In this document: piece by piece, positions 1 through 6,264 of the stretch | Layout of the letters: every line of letters begins with the position of its first letter | Numbering within the stretch: the first letter of the stretch is position 1 | Origin: an uncultured Bacilli bacterium | GTDB lineage: Bacteria > Bacillota_I > Bacilli_A > RF39 > UBA660 | Length of the DNA: 8,530 nt | Direction of reading: 5' to 3' | NCBI GenBank assembly: GCA_947853365.1 | Contig: CANTWQ010000118.1 | Coordinates: 1-8,530 of the forward strand | The notes under the pieces: generated by a model | What the model saw: the letters and a program-made list of their open reading frames with translations, nothing else | Databases searched by the model: none | What the model was told of the DNA's origin: nothing | Position numbers and translations under genes: made by a program

Positions 1-188
1 AATTCTTGTTGGATCAAACTGGCAATGGTCATTGGACTTTGATGGTATTTTTTGGCCAGTTGAAAACTATCATCTGATTGATAATCACATAAATCTTTGC
101 GGTTGGAGATGATCACACGGGCCGTATCATCATAGCCTGCCTTTTGATACGCTTGGGTTAGTATTTGTTCTAATTCTTGTTTGTACAT
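1..188 (-). CDS. argS: Arginyl-tRNA synthetase, N-terminal fragment (cut by window edge)
   Basis: The minus strand reads from an ATG at 188 with no stop to base 1, giving 62 codons that begin MYKQELEQILTQAYQKAG. The segment NRKDLCDYQ followed by LAKKYHQSPMTIA resembles the N-terminal additional domain of bacterial arginyl-tRNA synthetases, where a 'RPDLCDYQ...LAK' block recognises the D-loop of tRNA-Arg. The full enzyme charges tRNA-Arg with arginine in the cytoplasm; its catalytic domain lies outside the window. A perfect AAGGAGG (196-202) precedes the start. The upstream T-box with an Arg specifier (CGC) independently supports the assignment, since T-boxes usually control the synthetase matching their specifier. 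Other readings are unlikely, although only a non-catalytic domain is visible. Confidence 0.88.
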   Translation of the reverse strand, partial: MYKQELEQILTQAYQKAGYDDTARVIISNRKDLCDYQSDDSFQLAKKYHQSPMTIASLIQQE

Positions 189-412
189 GATATTTCCTCC
201 TTAAAAAAAGTATTTTACTATCTGTAAGGGAGAAAACATCCTCGGTACCACCTTACTTATAGTAAAATACTATCACTTTCTTTGATAACGCAATGTCTTT
301 GCGGTTCTTGCTAGAAGGCGCGTTCCAATACCCAGAGCCGTTTCCTTTTCACTTACCAGGAACTCACTAGATGGATCGGTATTGTACTTTTCCTTCGTCA
401 AATGCAATTGAT
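189..412 (-). ncRNA. T-box leader of argS (tRNA-Arg sensing)
   Basis: The minus-strand leader has the parts of a T-box in order. The Stem I base pairs GAAGG (392-396) with CCTTC (314-318). Above it is a specifier loop with AGTA (385-388) opposite GAA (323-325), capped by a 7-bp helix CAATACC/GGTATTG (378-384 with 326-332). CGC, an Arg codon, directly follows GAA at 320-322 in the specifier position. Distal elements AGTGAG and GGTAAGTGAAAA resemble the conserved upper Stem I loops. Two small hairpins follow (289-293/299-303 and 271-275/283-287). The T-box proper is AAGGTGGTACCGAGG (about 241-255). Its UGGU bulge would pair with ACCA, implying discriminator A on tRNA-Arg. The antiterminator pairs GTAAGG (251-256) with CCTTAC (224-229). 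Uncharged tRNA-Arg is expected to raise argS expression. The strand and gene are certain; the exact ends are inferred. Confidence 0.93.
203..271 (-). terminator. T-box terminator before argS
   Basis: On the minus strand AGTATTTTACTAT (259-271) is perfectly complementary over 13 bp to ATAGTAAAATACT (209-221), which is followed by a U-tract (203-208) directly abutting the AAGGAGG of argS. The stem is AT-rich. Unusually, its loop contains the whole antiterminator, and the inner GTAAGG/CCTTAC pairs are shared between both folds. The 3' antiterminator strand CTCCCTT (226-232) could also pair imperfectly with the Shine-Dalgarno, so control at translation cannot be excluded. Confidence 0.75.
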
Positions 413-418
413 GAGATT

Positions 419-447
419 ATTATAAAAGGATTTATGTGGTTTGTCAA
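419..447 (-). promoter_or_regulatory. Promoter of the argS T-box leader
   Basis: On the minus strand a perfect -35 TTGACA (442-447) and a perfect -10 TATAAT (419-424) are separated by exactly 17 bases. Transcription would start near 412, just ahead of Stem I. It is the strongest promoter in the window and fits a housekeeping sigma-A gene controlled by attenuation rather than at initiation. Confidence 0.92.
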
Positions 448-486
448 CGAGAGGTGTTGTTTTCTTTTTCTTTTCTTGGCCATAGT

Positions 487-492
487 TCTAAT
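487..492 (+). promoter_or_regulatory. Weak candidate -10 for the DedA gene
   Basis: TCTAAT at 487-492 matches the -10 consensus at five of six bases. Transcription would begin near 499, leaving a leader of about 32 bases to the ATG at 531, similar to other leaders in this window. No convincing -35 is present: the upstream stretch is a T/C-rich run, and there is no TG extension. It is given as a candidate only. Confidence 0.28.
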
Positions 493-530
493 CAATTTTA
501 CTCATGGCATATATTTTAATAGGTGGTAAG

Positions 531-1151
531 ATGGATGCATATGTTGTTGATTTAATGCGTGATTTTGGTTATTTTGGTATGTTTTTAGGTATGGTGTTAG
601 AAGCCGTGATTATCATTATTCCATCCGAACTGATTTTAGCAACGGGGGGTATTTTGGCAGCCCGTGGTATCTTTTCTTTTTGGCTCAGTTTCTTAGTGGG
701 ACTTTTGGGCAGTGTTTTTTGTGCTATTGTGATTTATGCGATGGGTTATTATGGGGGAAAACCGTTTGTTCATAAGTATGGAAAATATTTTTTCATGAAA
801 ACAGAAGATTTGGAAAAAAGTGATTCTTGGTTTCATCGTTATGGTTTATTTTCAGCCTTTGTGGCTCGTAATTTTCCTATTGTTCGTACGCTAATCTCTT
901 TACCAATTGGCATTATGCGACTTCCGTTTTGGAAGTTTGTACTCTATACGACATTAGGTAGTATTCCGTGGACGTTTGCTTTTGTTTATGTCGGTTATGC
1001 GCTCGGTAACAATTGGACTATCTTATCGACATATGTTTCTAAGTTAAAGGTGCCTATTCGTATTTTAATCATACTTTTGGTTGTTTCTTATTTTGTAAAA
1101 AAGATCAAAGAATGGTATCAAAAACGAAAAAAAAGCCCTAGTCAATGTTGA
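531..1151 (+). CDS. DedA-family membrane protein (likely lipid-carrier flippase family)
   Basis: This 206-residue integral membrane protein belongs to the DedA/SNARE-associated family (PF09335). Family members include transporters that recycle undecaprenyl phosphate across the membrane, and others tied to envelope integrity and proton-motive force. Visible hallmarks are the re-entrant segment with E24 and PSE (31-33), GG at 39-40, the YYGG turn after the second hydrophobic stretch (73-76), and the family signature around FVARNFPIVRT (110-120) with R113 and R119, followed by P125 and a G. Hydrophobic stretches lie near 12-30, 48-72, 132-158 and 174-189, and the tail is strongly basic. Length is normal. 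I prefer the ATG at 531, which has AGGTGG at 521-526, over the in-frame ATG at 504, which has no ribosome binding site. It is divergent from argS and overlaps the convergent oxidoreductase gene by 14 bases. The substrate is inferred from family only. Confidence 0.9.
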   Translation: MDAYVVDLMRDFGYFGMFLGMVLEAVIIIIPSELILATGGILAARGIFSFWLSFLVGLLGSVFCAIVIYAMGYYGGKPFVHKYGKYFFMKTEDLEKSDSWFHRYGLFSAFVARNFPIVRTLISLPIGIMRLPFWKFVLYTTLGSIPWTFAFVYVGYALGNNWTILSTYVSKLKVPIRILIILLVVSYFVKKIKEWYQKRKKSPSQC

Positions 1152-1167
1152 TGTTTTTCGTACTAGG
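1127..1167 (-). terminator. Terminator of the FAD-Rieske gene
   Basis: On the minus strand CCTAGT (1162-1167) pairs with ACTAGG (1137-1142) across a 19-base loop. GC and eight U residues (1127-1134) follow. The hairpin includes the TAG stop codon of the oxidoreductase gene, and its U-tract lies inside the end of the DedA coding region. The stem is only 6 bp, so strength is uncertain. Confidence 0.55.
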
Positions 1168-2592
1168 TCCTTCGATCCATTTGCCTTCCATCGTAAATCT
1201 GGAGCCATGACATGGACAATCCCATGTCTTCATGAAGGTATTGAAGGTAAGACCACATCCGAGGTGGGGACAAGTGGTACAGACAATGTGCATTTTTTCA
1301 TTTTCATCTAAATAAATACCTACTTTTTTTCCTTCTAGATGTTCTATTTTTACTTTATCGAGGTAGAAGGAGTAGTAGTTTTTTCGTTTGGAAATGATGT
1401 AGTTTTTTCCACTATAGAAGGTATCAATCATAAAATTTTTAATTTTTTCTAGAGAAATGCCTCGGTTTGGCAGAAAGAGTGTTTGATAGGGATTCTCTTT
1501 TTCTAAAATCATATCTTTTAAAATTTGGGCTGCTAAGGGACCGTTGGTCATACCCCAGGTGTTAAAACCAGTGGCGAAGAGTAGATGGTGATTTCCTTTT
1601 TCGATGGGGCCGATTAACGGTAGATGATCTTCGGTCATCACATCTTGATTTTGCCAGATATAATCGATGTTTTTCGTGGGGGCTTTCTTGATTAGTTCTT
1701 GATAGTTGTGCTCGTAATCTAGATCTTGACCTAGACGATGAGAGTTTCTAAGATAGATCATGTAATCTTTACGATCCCGATGATATCGATAAGAAATCGT
1801 AGGTATTTTGGTGTTGATGACACTGATGGATTTTGCTTTATCTACGGTAAAGCTGCATAAATAGCTTCGCTCGATATGGGTTTTAAAAGGTATCAGTCCG
1901 GGAATGGTAAAGAAAGGATAATGACAAGTAAAGACGATCGTTTTGGCGATGATGTAGCCTTCTTCGGTATTGACGAGATAATCAAATTCTCGTTTTTGAT
2001 ATTGTATGGCTTTGGTATGTTCGAATATTTTTCCTTTTAGAAAGGGAAGGATTCCTTCTAAATATTTGACAGGATGAAAAACCGCGGTATTTTTGACTGA
2101 TACACCATAAAGCATTTCGGGATCTTTTTCTTGATTGATCATATGATAAGGAATATTATTTCTTTCTAGAATGGTTTCTAATTTTCGTAATTTTGGTATT
2201 TCTTGATAGTCGTTTGTAAAAGTAATCGAAGTGGTACTTTCAAAGTTACAATCAATGTGGTAATCGATGATATTTTTGGTAACAATATCGATGGCATCTT
2301 GTTGACTTTTTAGATAAAGATCGGTCTTTTCTTGACCGAATGCTTTTTCGATATCGACGAGATTTGCTTCTTGTAAAAATGTTAATTTGCCTGTGGAATG
2401 TCCTGTAACACCATGGCCAATCTGATCGGCTTCTATTAAAATATAATTTTTCTTTTCTTTTTCTAGTTCTAAGGCAAGCGAAATACCAACCATTCCTCCA
2501 CCGATAATTAGAATATCTGTTTTGATTCCTGTCTTTAAGGATGGAAATGTTTTTTTGCGTTTAGTTTCACACCAAAGGGCTTCTTTTTTCAT
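1138..2592 (-). CDS. FAD-dependent oxidoreductase with C-terminal Rieske domain (YhfW-like)
   Basis: The protein has 484 residues. The N-terminal part is a DAO/glycine-oxidase-type FAD domain: GGGMVG (31-36) is the dinucleotide-binding glycine motif, E54 is the likely ribose-binding acid, and GHGVTGHSTGKLT (59-71) is the usual FAD-contact segment. A second FAD-binding block lies near LLFATGFNTWGMTNGP (337-352). The C-terminal 65 residues form a Rieske [2Fe-2S] domain with ligands C441/H443 and C459/H462. C446 and C461 match the disulfide pair of bc1/b6f-type Rieske proteins. The same architecture occurs in B. subtilis YhfW and similar Firmicutes proteins, whose substrate is not established. 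It likely acts in the cytoplasm, moving electrons between FAD and the cluster. I prefer the ATG at 2592, with GGTGA at 2598-2602, over ATGs at 2610 and 2604, which lack a clear ribosome binding site. The gene is monocistronic. Confidence 0.9.
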   Translation of the reverse strand: MKKEALWCETKRKKTFPSLKTGIKTDILIIGGGMVGISLALELEKEKKNYILIEADQIGHGVTGHSTGKLTFLQEANLVDIEKAFGQEKTDLYLKSQQDAIDIVTKNIIDYHIDCNFESTTSITFTNDYQEIPKLRKLETILERNNIPYHMINQEKDPEMLYGVSVKNTAVFHPVKYLEGILPFLKGKIFEHTKAIQYQKREFDYLVNTEEGYIIAKTIVFTCHYPFFTIPGLIPFKTHIERSYLCSFTVDKAKSISVINTKIPTISYRYHRDRKDYMIYLRNSHRLGQDLDYEHNYQELIKKAPTKNIDYIWQNQDVMTEDHLPLIGPIEKGNHHLLFATGFNTWGMTNGPLAAQILKDMILEKENPYQTLFLPNRGISLEKIKNFMIDTFYSGKNYIISKRKNYYSFYLDKVKIEHLEGKKVGIYLDENEKMHIVCTTCPHLGCGLTFNTFMKTWDCPCHGSRFTMEGKWIEGPSTKNINID

Positions 2593-2629
2593 TATTTTCA
2601 CCATTGTCATTATGAGATCTTTTGATGAG

Positions 2630-2658
2630 ATTTAAACAAATTCTTTTTCTTTTATCAA
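2630..2658 (-). promoter_or_regulatory. Promoter of the FAD-Rieske gene
   Basis: On the minus strand TTGATA (2653-2658, five of six to consensus) and TTAAAT (2630-2635) are spaced by 17 bases, with TG one base before the -10. The start would be near 2623, leaving about 30 bases to the ATG at 2592. It physically overlaps the divergent promoter for the gene at 2709. Confidence 0.6.
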
Positions 2659-2663
2659 AATGG

Positions 2664-2672
2664 TGTTATACT
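2664..2672 (+). promoter_or_regulatory. Extended -10 promoter of the small membrane protein gene
   Basis: TGTTATACT is an extended -10 (TG at 2664-2665, TATACT at 2667-2672). The -35 region is only a T-rich run. The transcript would start near 2679, inside the longest open frame that begins at 2622, so that upstream ATG would not be on the mRNA. Confidence 0.6.
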
Positions 2673-2708
2673 AGATACTACATTTCAAAGGAGAATGACA
2701 AAATATTT

Positions 2709-3188
2709 ATGATAGAAAATGAACTAAAAAAAACTTTTATTCGGGAAAAGCAGGAAGTAGTGTATCGCATACAAAGACTGGAATTACAAAAGGATCATTT
2801 GGGATGGTTATTATCAGGTTATGGGGCTTTTTCTTTAGGAACTTTGACGGGGGTCGTGATTACCCAAGCGTATCAACCAGTGGTGGTTCCTTTTTTGGCA
2901 GTATCGACTTTGGTTGGTGGAATGGCTATTTCGCATTATATGACAGAGTATCGTAATGTACATTTACGTCTGAAACGGACAAAACGGTGGCAGAAAATTT
3001 TAAATGAGCATCCTTTTTCGGAGGCAGGAGAACAGTCTATCTTATCTTTTTATCAAAATTTGATGCAAAAGGAAGAAAAGAAACACGGGATCGTATCTGT
3101 TTCGGCGGATGATGGAATGTTTCAACGAAAGAAGACGATGCGAAAGATCAAATGGTTGGATGCCAACGGGGAGAAAGGTATATCATAG
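2709..3188 (+). CDS. Small two-helix membrane protein of unknown function
   Basis: I do not recognise this 159-residue protein. An amphipathic, charged N-terminal segment (about 5-30), possibly coiled coil, is followed by two hydrophobic stretches (about 32-53 and 57-78) that would make a membrane hairpin. A basic C-terminal half ends in a KKTMRKIKW cluster (141-149), so both ends are likely cytoplasmic. The open frame extends to an ATG at 2622, but the extended -10 at 2664-2672 lies within that extension, so I place the start at 2709. The Shine-Dalgarno AAGGAG (2688-2693) is 15 bases from 2709, which is long. It sits almost directly against another ATG at 2695 that opens a five-codon frame ending at 2712, overlapping this start. 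The gene is divergent from the oxidoreductase and upstream of typA, and neither neighbour suggests a role. Confidence 0.7.
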   Translation: MIENELKKTFIREKQEVVYRIQRLELQKDHLGWLLSGYGAFSLGTLTGVVITQAYQPVVVPFLAVSTLVGGMAISHYMTEYRNVHLRLKRTKRWQKILNEHPFSEAGEQSILSFYQNLMQKEEKKHGIVSVSADDGMFQRKKTMRKIKWLDANGEKGIS

Positions 3189-3216
3189 GCGAAATTTTCA
3201 AGAAAAGTAGGGAAAG

Positions 3217-3240
3217 AGAAAATATTTTCTTTCTTTTTCT
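3217..3240 (+). terminator. Weak AT-rich terminator before typA
   Basis: AGAAAATATTTTCT (3217-3230) is a perfect palindrome that could form a 5-bp stem with a 4-base loop, followed by a T-rich run (3231-3240, one interruption). It is AT-only apart from one G-C pair. It might equally be read through, or be a protein-binding palindrome upstream of the typA promoter. Confidence 0.35.
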
Positions 3241-3249
3241 TTGATTTTG

Positions 3250-3258
3250 TGTTATAAT
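3250..3258 (+). promoter_or_regulatory. Extended -10 promoter of typA
   Basis: TGTTATAAT gives a perfect -10 (3253-3258) with TG at 3250-3251. The region 17 bases upstream reads TTTCTT, a poor -35. The predicted start near 3265 leaves a leader of about 26 bases ending in the AGGGAG ribosome binding site. Confidence 0.75.
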
Positions 3259-3290
3259 CGTTAAGATTTGGTTAGGGAGAAGTGATATAT

Positions 3291-5099
3291 ATGCAAAAGA
3301 GAAATGTAGCAATTATTGCCCATGTCGATCATGGAAAAACAACTTTGGTCGATGAGATTTTGAAAACAAGTGGGATGTTTCGGGAGAATGAAGATACTTC
3401 TAATGTAACGATGGATTCGAATGCTATTGAAAAGGAAAGGGGTATTACGATTCTGGCGAAAACGACAGCACTAGATTATCGTGGCTATCGTATCAATATT
3501 TTGGATACACCAGGACATGCGGATTTTGGTGGCGAAGTAGAGCGTATTATGAATATGGTTGATGGTGTGATTTTGGTGGTTGATGCCTATGAAGGTACAA
3601 TGCCTCAGACACGCTTTGTACTCAAAAAAGCATTTGAAGCGGGAGCAAAACCAATCGTTGTTATTAACAAAGTGGATAAACCAAGTGCAAGATGTCAACA
3701 AGTTGTGGATGAAGTATTGGATTTATTTATTGATTTGGGGGCTGATGAAGATCAACTTGATTTTCCAGTCGTCTATGCGTCTGCGTTGAATGGTACTTGC
3801 AGTTTAGATCCTGATCTTCGTACTCAAACACCAGGATTTCATGAACTTTTGGATTTGATTATCAGTGAAATTCCGGCACCAACGGGTGATAAAAATGCAC
3901 CACTCCAATTTCAACCAGCATTACTTGATTACAATGATTTTGTTGGCCGAATTGGTATTGGTCGGGTGCATAACGGAACGATCAAAGTAGGGCAAATGGT
4001 AAGTTGTATTCGTCTCGATGGATCTGTGAAAAACTTCCGTGTCCAAAAATTATTTGGTTTTTTAGGAATGAAGCGATTAGAAATTGAAAGTGCTGAAGCG
4101 GGCGATATCGTTGCCGTTGCAGGGTTATCTGATATTTCTGTTGGCGAAACTCTCTGTAATCAAGGGGAACATTATCCGCTTCCTATTTTACGTATCGATG
4201 AACCGACATTACAGATGACGTTTGGTGTCAATACAAGTCCGTTTGTCGGAAAAGAAGGAAAGTTATTGACGGCTAGACAGATTGAAGATCGTTTATATAA
4301 GGAAACGCAACGGGATGTTAGCTTGAAAGTCGAGCCAAATGATAGTGAATCCTTTTTGGTTTCAGGACGGGGTGAACTTCATCTTGGTATTTTGATCGAA
4401 AATATGCGCCGTGAAGGATTTGAATTACAAGTATCGAAACCACGTGTTATTATCAAAGAAGAAAATGGTGTCAAAATGGAGCCGTTTGAAGATTTACAAA
4501 TTGAAATACCAGAAGAAAGTGTTGGATCTGTGATTGAGCAACTTGGAATGCGTGGAGCTATTTTAGAGAATATGACGAACATCAATGGTCAAGCAAGATT
4601 ACAATATACCATTCCGTCGCGGGGCTTGATTGGTTTTATGACCAACTTTATGACATTAACCAAAGGATATGGCATTATCAATCATTCTTTTAAGGAGTAT
4701 CGTCCTTATGAGAATGTTGTCATTGGTGAACGACCACTGGGTGTTTTGGTTTCTTCGGATACTGGAAAGAGTACAGCTTATGCTATTGGTAATTTGGAAG
4801 ACCGTGGTGTGATGTTTATTGAACCGGGAACAGAAGTGTACGAAGGAATGATCGTTGGAGAATGTAATCGTCCTAACGATTTGGCTGTCAATGTTGTCAA
4901 AGGAAAACAGTTGACGAATATGCGGGCTGCTGGTAGTGATCATACGGTTGTATTAAAACGTCCAAGACCCATTCCGTTGGAATATGCACTCGATTATATC
5001 AATAATGATGAATATGTCGAGATTACACCGGTATCGATTCGTTTACGGAAAAAGATTTTGAATACGGAGCTAAGAAAGAAGGCCGATGCCAAGAAATAA
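3291..5099 (+). CDS. typA: Translational GTPase TypA/BipA
   Basis: This 602-residue ribosome-binding GTPase of the EF-G/LepA superfamily is linked in other bacteria to 50S assembly at low temperature and to stress growth. GTPase motifs are complete: P-loop AHVDHGKT (10-17), switch I RGIT (50-53), DTPGH (72-76) and NKVD (126-129), with a G5 SAL near 163. They are followed by a beta-barrel domain II, the EF-G-like domains III and V ([20 protein letters not shown] is typical), and the TypA-specific C-terminal domain with the SRGLIGF motif and a conserved K/R-rich end. Length matches the family. The ATG at 3291 is about 11 bases from AGGGAG (3274-3279). The in-frame GTG at 3282 sits only 2 bases from it and is rejected. 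It has its own promoter and terminator, so it is probably a single-gene unit. Confidence 0.98.
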   Translation: MQKRNVAIIAHVDHGKTTLVDEILKTSGMFRENEDTSNVTMDSNAIEKERGITILAKTTALDYRGYRINILDTPGHADFGGEVERIMNMVDGVILVVDAYEGTMPQTRFVLKKAFEAGAKPIVVINKVDKPSARCQQVVDEVLDLFIDLGADEDQLDFPVVYASALNGTCSLDPDLRTQTPGFHELLDLIISEIPAPTGDKNAPLQFQPALLDYNDFVGRIGIGRVHNGTIKVGQMVSCIRLDGSVKNFRVQKLFGFLGMKRLEIESAEAGDIVAVAGLSDISVGETLCNQGEHYPLPILRIDEPTLQMTFGVNTSPFVGKEGKLLTARQIEDRLYKETQRDVSLKVEPNDSESFLVSGRGELHLGILIENMRREGFELQVSKPRVIIKEENGVKMEPFEDLQIEIPEESVGSVIEQLGMRGAILENMTNINGQARLQYTIPSRGLIGFMTNFMTLTKGYGIINHSFKEYRPYENVVIGERPLGVLVSSDTGKSTAYAIGNLEDRGVMFIEPGTEVYEGMIVGECNRPNDLAVNVVKGKQLTNMRAAGSDHTVVLKRPRPIPLEYALDYINNDEYVEITPVSIRLRKKILNTELRKKADAKK

Positions 5100-5118
5100 C
5101 CGAAAGGTCTTTTTTTTT
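5091..5118 (+). terminator. Probable terminator of typA
   Basis: ACC-GAAA-GGT (5099-5108) forms a short stem with a GNRA tetraloop. After a 2x2 internal mismatch, AAGAAA (5091-5096) can pair with part of the nine-T run (5110-5118). The core is only 3 bp, so this is a modest terminator that overlaps the stop codon. Confidence 0.45.
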
Positions 5119-5129
5119 GATTCGTTTCT

Positions 5130-5138
5130 TGTTATAAT
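5130..5138 (+). promoter_or_regulatory. Extended -10 promoter of the 5167 gene
   Basis: TGTTATAAT has a perfect -10 (5133-5138) with TG at 5130-5131. The -35 position falls in the typA terminator T-run. The predicted start near 5145 leaves a leader of about 22 bases. Confidence 0.7.
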
Positions 5139-5166
5139 GGTTATAGAATAGGAAGGTGTTTAGACG

Positions 5167-6222
5167 ATGAATGAAGAGAAAAAAGAAACACAATCGACGG
5201 AAAATGAAGATTATGGATTAAAATGGGGTGGTGAAGAGGCACCACAAATGGATGCTTCGATGTATACTTATAAACCACCAGAAAATATGGAAACCAATGC
5301 GCCATCGGAAGAACATACGAATGATGGAACACCAAAGACAGAAGGGGATTTGGTTTCTGCCAAAGAAGAAAATAATCCTCAACAGGTTCCAGAAACGGAT
5401 ACGAATGGTTCGGTAGCGGCAGTAGAACCACCAACAACTGCTTCTAATGATACGTCACAGACGGGTGTCGATCATGGCTTTACTGCACCTTCTACCAATC
5501 CCAATCCCCTGGCCAATGAAAGTAGTCAGGTGAATAGCCAGCCGGGAGATTCTATGCCTACGGAAAAAGAGCCTCCTCATCCTGATGAAGGGACAGTATC
5601 ACCAGCATCACCAGAATCGCCTCAAAAAAGTTCTAAAGGAAAAACGATTGGACTTGTACTCTCGTTTGTATTATTACTTGCCTTTATTTTTTTCTTGCCA
5701 GACATTCAAAGATTTGTGGAAAACTGGCGTCATAGCGAAGAACAAAATACACCAACGGAAACACCGACGGCTTCGCCATCACCAAGTAGTGAACCGACAG
5801 CGACTCCTAATGCAGAAGCAGTATCGACAAATTATACTTGTACCTTGAATCAAAACGATGAGGCAAACGGTATTACAGGAAGTGTATCGATCGATTTTAC
5901 CTTTACGGATCAATTGTTAAAAGCAATGCATAGTCGAAGTAATTATACGGCTAGTAATGAAAATGGAGAACAAATGTTACAAAGTGATATGATTGCTTGT
6001 ACTATCTTACAATCGCAAGCCAAAGAATACGGTGGTTCAACAATTACTTGTAATCTAGAAGAGAATACACTGGCCATGGAAGAAGAAACGAATTTCGAAG
6101 AAGTGGATCAGGCTGCGAAAGATGAAGCCGGAATTACGAGTGTATTGACACTGGATATGGATCAACAAGAAGTTTTAGAGCATTATGAAGAGTTAGGCTA
6201 TACTTGTGCAATGAATGACTAG
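5167..6222 (+). CDS. Single-pass membrane protein with disordered cytoplasmic arm and four-Cys extracellular domain
   Basis: I do not recognise this 351-residue protein. Residues 1-157 are acidic and low-complexity, rich in E, P, T, S and N, with no predicted fold. One transmembrane segment (about 160-178) has flanking KSSKGK on the N-side, giving an N-in, C-out orientation. A P/T/S-rich stalk (195-218, repeated TPT, PSP and TAT units) follows. The C-terminal domain of about 130 residues has cysteines at 225, 278, 295 and 347, possibly two disulfides. The arrangement of a long disordered inner arm, one helix, a Pro/Thr wall-spanning stalk and a small outer domain resembles surface or signalling membrane proteins, but no family motif is visible. 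The start ATG has GGAAGG 10 bases upstream. It is flanked by terminators on both sides and is likely monocistronic. It has no signal peptidase site or sortase motif. Confidence 0.82.
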   Translation: MNEEKKETQSTENEDYGLKWGGEEAPQMDASMYTYKPPENMETNAPSEEHTNDGTPKTEGDLVSAKEENNPQQVPETDTNGSVAAVEPPTTASNDTSQTGVDHGFTAPSTNPNPLANESSQVNSQPGDSMPTEKEPPHPDEGTVSPASPESPQKSSKGKTIGLVLSFVLLLAFIFFLPDIQRFVENWRHSEEQNTPTETPTASPSPSSEPTATPNAEAVSTNYTCTLNQNDEANGITGSVSIDFTFTDQLLKAMHSRSNYTASNENGEQMLQSDMIACTILQSQAKEYGGSTITCNLEENTLAMEEETNFEEVDQAAKDEAGITSVLTLDMDQQEVLEHYEELGYTCAMND

Positions 6223-6240
6223 ATGTAGTCTTCTTTTTTT
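6217..6240 (+). terminator. Terminator of the 5167 gene
   Basis: GACTA (6217-6221), a GATG loop and TAGTC (6226-6230) form a 5-bp hairpin, followed by TTCTTTTTTT (6231-6240). The stem contains the TAG stop codon. It is short but has the standard arrangement. Confidence 0.6.
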
Positions 6241-6242
6241 GG

Positions 6243-6248
6243 TATAAT
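6243..6248 (+). promoter_or_regulatory. Candidate -10 for lspA-rluD
   Basis: TATAAT at 6243-6248 is a perfect -10 but lacks TG in the extended position and has no good -35. Its expected start, near 6255, falls inside the lspA ribosome binding site. If real, it would produce an essentially leaderless mRNA; otherwise lspA depends on readthrough. Confidence 0.4.
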
Positions 6249-6264
6249 AAGAAAGGTGATGCAC

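Noticed and set aside
224..256. GTAAGG/CCTTAC as the complete terminator of the T-box
   Set aside because: This helix is the antiterminator A1 stem around the UGGU bulge; no U-tract follows directly. The U-tract follows the outer 13-bp stem.
504..530. Nine-residue N-terminal extension of the DedA protein starting at 504
   Set aside because: No ribosome binding site before 504, while AGGTGG sits correctly before the ATG at 531.
2622..2708. Extension of the small membrane protein to the ATG at 2622
   Set aside because: It contains an extended -10 promoter and the only Shine-Dalgarno, has no ribosome binding site of its own, and begins within the divergent promoter region.
3471..3789. Open frames on the minus strand (3471-3701) and the plus strand (3580-3789)
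   Set aside because: They lie wholly inside typA, which is certain, and encode no recognisable sequence and have no ribosome binding site.
4379..4943. Minus-strand open frames at 4379-4585 and 4656-4943
   Set aside because: Antisense shadows of typA with no start signals.
5141..5848. Minus-strand frame 5141-5437 and plus-strand frames 5228-5416 and 5585-5848
   Set aside because: Shadows of the 5167 gene, whose low-complexity A/C-rich codons open other frames.
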